Part shown: one piece after another, positions 5,170 through 7,427 of the stretch | Numbering within the stretch: the stretch's first letter is position 1 | How the letters are laid out: the number at the start of each line of letters is the position of its first letter | Source of the DNA: JBHIER01 sp046760705 [NCBI: bacterium] | GTDB lineage: Bacteria > JBHIER01 > G020348925 | Reading direction: 5' to 3' | Length of the DNA stretch: 7,427 nucleotides | NCBI GenBank assembly: GCA_046760705.1 | Contig: JBHIER010000155.1 | Location: 1 to 7,427 of the forward strand | The notes under the pieces: generated by a model | What the model was told of the DNA's origin: nothing | Database searches by the model: none | Seen by the model: the letters and a program-made list of their open reading frames with translations, nothing else | Program-made: the position numbers and the translations under genes

Positions 5170-6108
5170 ATGATGTCACGGCCAGAAGTATCCGTATTCA
5201 TACCCGCCCGTAACGAGCAGGAGAATGTGGCTCCTCTGATGGATAAGGTGGCCAAGACCTTTGCCGAGAACAGGATTGATGGTGAAGTGGTCTTCGTCGA
5301 CGATGGCAGCACCGACTCCACCGGGGATGAGGCAGAAAAGGCAGCGGCTAAATACGATTTTGTGAATGTGATCCATCATCGGACCAACCTCGGGCTGACC
5401 GAGGCCTTCAAGACCGCTTTCGATCACGTCCGAGGAGACGTGATCGTCTTTCTGTGTGCAGACCTGGAGTCGGATCCGGAGGAGGACATCCCGAAGCTCC
5501 TAACTGAGATAAGAAATGGGTACGATATGGTGGTGGGCTGGCGGCAGGGGAGACGGGATACCAAGATTGTGGCCTCCAAAATTTACAATTTCGTCTCCAG
5601 AAGGCTGTTCAATGTTTCCGCTCACGACATGAACTGGATCAAAGCCTTCCGCCGGGAGCTCATCGATGACCTGCCCCTTCGGTCCGACTGGCACCGTTTT
5701 CTCTACATGCTGGCTGCCTCTCAAGGGTATAAGGTGACTGAGGTGAAGACAGGTTATCACCCCCGCAGACGCGGCCGATCGAAATACGGACTGACCCGCA
5801 TCCCCATCTCCTTTCTGGATGTGATCGGCCTCAAATTTCAGTTGGTCTTCAGCAGGAAGCCGCTCCTCTTTTTCGGCGGGATCGGCTCGATTCTGATCGG
5901 CATCAGCCTCGTTTTCGGAGTGGTGTTCGTGGTCCAGTGGCTCATGCATACGTTCCATTTTCGCCCCATCGTCCTTTTGGCCACCATGCTCTTTCTGTCA
6001 GGGGTTCAACTGTTCATCACCGGTTTTCTGGCCGAGCTGATCGTCACCCAGCGGGAGGAGATGGAGCGGCTGGACCGAAGACTCAAGAAGTACGAACACC
6101 GAGAGTGA
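5170..6108 (+). CDS. Membrane-anchored GT2 glycosyltransferase (DPM1/GtrB-like)
   Basis: A 312-aa family 2 glycosyltransferase. The catalytic GT-A domain begins VSVFIPARNEQENV and has the nucleotide-binding DDGSTD (44-49), the DxD-region motif ADLESDPEEDIP (97-108, usually DxDLQxDPxxIP), and the RRRGRSKYG segment (199-207) typical of polyprenyl-phosphate mannosyl/glucosyltransferases. Two predicted membrane helices follow, about 231-256 and 266-291, then a charged tail, EEMERLDRRLKKYE. This architecture suggests transfer of a sugar from a nucleotide donor to undecaprenyl phosphate or a lipid-linked intermediate at the cytoplasmic face; donor and acceptor cannot be read from sequence. Cys at 96 replaces the more common first acid of the DADL motif. 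The start is ATG at 5170, with another ATG directly after it; the ribosome binding site is weak. The next gene follows after 9 bases, suggesting one transcript with the GT4 gene. Confidence 0.88.
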   Translation: MMSRPEVSVFIPARNEQENVAPLMDKVAKTFAENRIDGEVVFVDDGSTDSTGDEAEKAAAKYDFVNVIHHRTNLGLTEAFKTAFDHVRGDVIVFLCADLESDPEEDIPKLLTEIRNGYDMVVGWRQGRRDTKIVASKIYNFVSRRLFNVSAHDMNWIKAFRRELIDDLPLRSDWHRFLYMLAASQGYKVTEVKTGYHPRRRGRSKYGLTRIPISFLDVIGLKFQLVFSRKPLLFFGGIGSILIGISLVFGVVFVVQWLMHTFHFRPIVLLATMLFLSGVQLFITGFLAELIVTQREEMERLDRRLKKYEHRE

Positions 6109-6117
6109 GAAGTCCAG

Positions 6118-7266
6118 ATGCGCATCTGTCTCGTAACCCACTGTTTTCCCCACAACGATCAGGATGTCAATGGGAATTGGATCCCTCAGTTCGTCAGGCT
6201 ACTGATTCAAAGGGGGCATCGCGTCTCAGTTCTGACCCCTCGAATGGATTTGGGAGATGGGAGTATCCCCAAAGCCGATTGGCCCTTCGGAGTCAGGTAC
6301 TTCAAATGGTTGGGAGGGAAGAGGCGCTTAGGTCAACTGAAATTCATCAATCCCATAGATGCGATGGCCTTGGTGAGTCTGCTGTGCCGGGGACGGATTG
6401 AACTTGAAAAGCTGATCGGTGAACACGAGATCGATCTCTGTCTTGGTGTCTGGGCTATTCCCAACGGATACTTCTGTCTGAAGGCCAAGCAAAGGCTGGG
6501 GACGCCATACGCCGTGTGGACCCTGGGCTCCGACATCAACGTCTACGGCGGGAAGATATTTTTTGGGAAGGTCGTCGCCGATGTGCTGCGGAACGCCGAC
6601 CACCTCTTCGCCAACAGCAATCAACTGGTCAACAGGATTGGTGGATTGACAGGAAAGGCGTGTGGGTTCATGCCCACCACTCGGACCCTCCCCGAGGGGT
6701 TGGGGCCTCGTCTCTCCCTCGATGAGACGGCGGCGAACTGTCTCTTCGTGGGCCGGCTGGAGAGGGTCAAGGGGATCGATCTTCTGGTGGAGGCGATGGT
6801 CGGTCTGCTCCGAAAGGGCCGCAGGGCTTTTTTGTATGTGCTGGGGGACGGCTCGTTGAGATCCGATCTGATGAACAGGGTGCGCAGAGAAGGGTTGGAG
6901 CACAATGTGGTCTTTACCGGCTGGGCAGACCCTGATGCTGTGGCCGCGTATCTGAAAGCCTGTGATGTTCTGGTCGTTCCCTCCCGGAGCGAAGGGATGC
7001 CGGTTGTCTATTGGGAAGCGATGCAGGCCGGAAGGCCGGTGATCGTCACCGATGTCGGGGATATGGCCGACTACACCAGAAGATTTCAGGTGGGGAAGGT
7101 TGTGCCGACCGAGGATACGGCAGGCCTGAGGCAGGCCCTGGAGGAGTATATGGACGGCTTGGTGTCCATCGACCGCGAAGGTATTCGGAAGTTGGCCAGG
7201 GAATCGAGCCTCGAAAGTGCAGTTGAGACATTTTTGACGGTCGTGATCGGAAATGTGAGATCTTAG
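6118..7266 (+). CDS. GT4-family glycosyltransferase (GT-B fold)
   Basis: A retaining glycosyltransferase group 1 protein of 382 aa. The N-terminal acceptor domain starts MRICLVTHCFPHND and contains YAVWTLGSDINVYG (131-144). The C-terminal donor domain has VGRLERVKGIDLLVEA (211-226), VLGDGSLRSDL, FTGWADPDAVAAYLKACDV and PSRSEGMPVVYWEAMQAG, which carries the E-x7-E motif (Glu292 and Glu300) that binds the donor sugar and phosphate, then GRPVIVTDVG. It is probably a cytoplasmic or membrane-associated enzyme that adds one sugar to the lipid-linked glycan begun by neighbouring enzymes. The sugar and linkage are unknown. It lies 9 bases after the GT2 gene and 2 bases before the membrane protein gene. 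The start ATG at 6118 has only a weak purine-rich stretch upstream. Confidence 0.92.
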   Translation: MRICLVTHCFPHNDQDVNGNWIPQFVRLLIQRGHRVSVLTPRMDLGDGSIPKADWPFGVRYFKWLGGKRRLGQLKFINPIDAMALVSLLCRGRIELEKLIGEHEIDLCLGVWAIPNGYFCLKAKQRLGTPYAVWTLGSDINVYGGKIFFGKVVADVLRNADHLFANSNQLVNRIGGLTGKACGFMPTTRTLPEGLGPRLSLDETAANCLFVGRLERVKGIDLLVEAMVGLLRKGRRAFLYVLGDGSLRSDLMNRVRREGLEHNVVFTGWADPDAVAAYLKACDVLVVPSRSEGMPVVYWEAMQAGRPVIVTDVGDMADYTRRFQVGKVVPTEDTAGLRQALEEYMDGLVSIDREGIRKLARESSLESAVETFLTVVIGNVRS

Positions 7267-7268
7267 GG

Positions 7269-7427
7269 ATGCCTGTCAAGCCGTGGCTGAAGAGGGTATT
7301 GCAACTGATAGTACTGGCGGTTATCTTCTCATTCTTAGCCCGGTCCGTCTACCGGAACTGGGATGAAGTTCGAAACTACGAATGGCATTTCAACTACCCG
7401 TATCTCGCCCTCTCATTTGTCACTCTG
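7269..7427 (+). CDS. Membrane protein, possibly flippase-like UPF0104 type (3' partial)
   Basis: The frame is open from the ATG at 7269 to the window edge, giving 53 residues. It begins MPVKPWLKRV, a short basic segment, then a hydrophobic helix (about residues 10-26, LQLIVLAVIFSFLA), a polar stretch RNWDEVRNYEWHFN, and the beginning of a second hydrophobic helix (from about 44). This arrangement resembles the N-terminus of lysylphosphatidylglycerol-synthase transmembrane-region or flippase-like proteins, which often sit beside glycosyltransferases. The fragment is too short to be sure; other polytopic polysaccharide proteins are possible. It starts 2 bases after the GT4 stop, so it is almost certainly in the same operon. 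Confidence 0.6.
   Translation, partial: MPVKPWLKRVLQLIVLAVIFSFLARSVYRNWDEVRNYEWHFNYPYLALSFVTL

Overview
The window looks bacterial: moderately GC-rich, with all genes on the + strand, tight spacing, and several GGAGG-type ribosome binding sites. It could come from a little-studied lineage, because HEPN/MNT cassettes of this type are commonest in thermophiles, archaea and candidate phyla. No phylogenetic marker is present, so I do not name a taxon. It is the middle of a surface-polysaccharide biosynthesis locus and is cut at both ends inside genes.

Bases 1-4998 hold a nucleotide-sugar operon. In order: a 5'-truncated Gfo/Idh/MocA oxidoreductase (WbpB-like), an MNT nucleotidyltransferase, a HEPN-domain gene, a hexapeptide-repeat acetyltransferase (WbpD-like), a UDP-sugar 6-dehydrogenase (WbpA-like) and a PLP aminotransferase (WbpE-like). 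Together WbpA, WbpB, WbpE and WbpD would convert UDP-GlcNAc to UDP-2,3-diacetamido-2,3-dideoxy-glucuronic acid: C6 oxidation, C3 oxidation, C3 transamination, then 3-N-acetylation. The 2-epimerase (WbpI) that would give the manno isomer is not in the window.

The MNT/HEPN pair (942-1844) interrupts this pathway between wbpB and wbpD without breaking strand or spacing. The MNT protein has an intact GSx10DxD motif. The HEPN gene is broken: its frame stops at 1669-1671, and the recognisable C-terminal part continues at once in another frame to 1844, where the next gene follows after 5 bases.

Bases 4999-5169 are the only substantial non-coding gap. Around it lie five copies of the heptamer GGTTGCG (three forward, two inverted) and a 12-bp stem-loop. 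Transcription may end, restart or be regulated here.

Bases 5170-7427 hold a polysaccharide assembly module: a membrane-anchored GT2 glycosyltransferase, a GT4 glycosyltransferase, and the start of a membrane protein that may be a flippase-like (UPF0104-type) protein. The inferred role of the whole locus is to make a diacetamido-uronic acid sugar nucleotide and build it into a surface glycan. I see no tRNA, rRNA, CRISPR array or insertion sequence.
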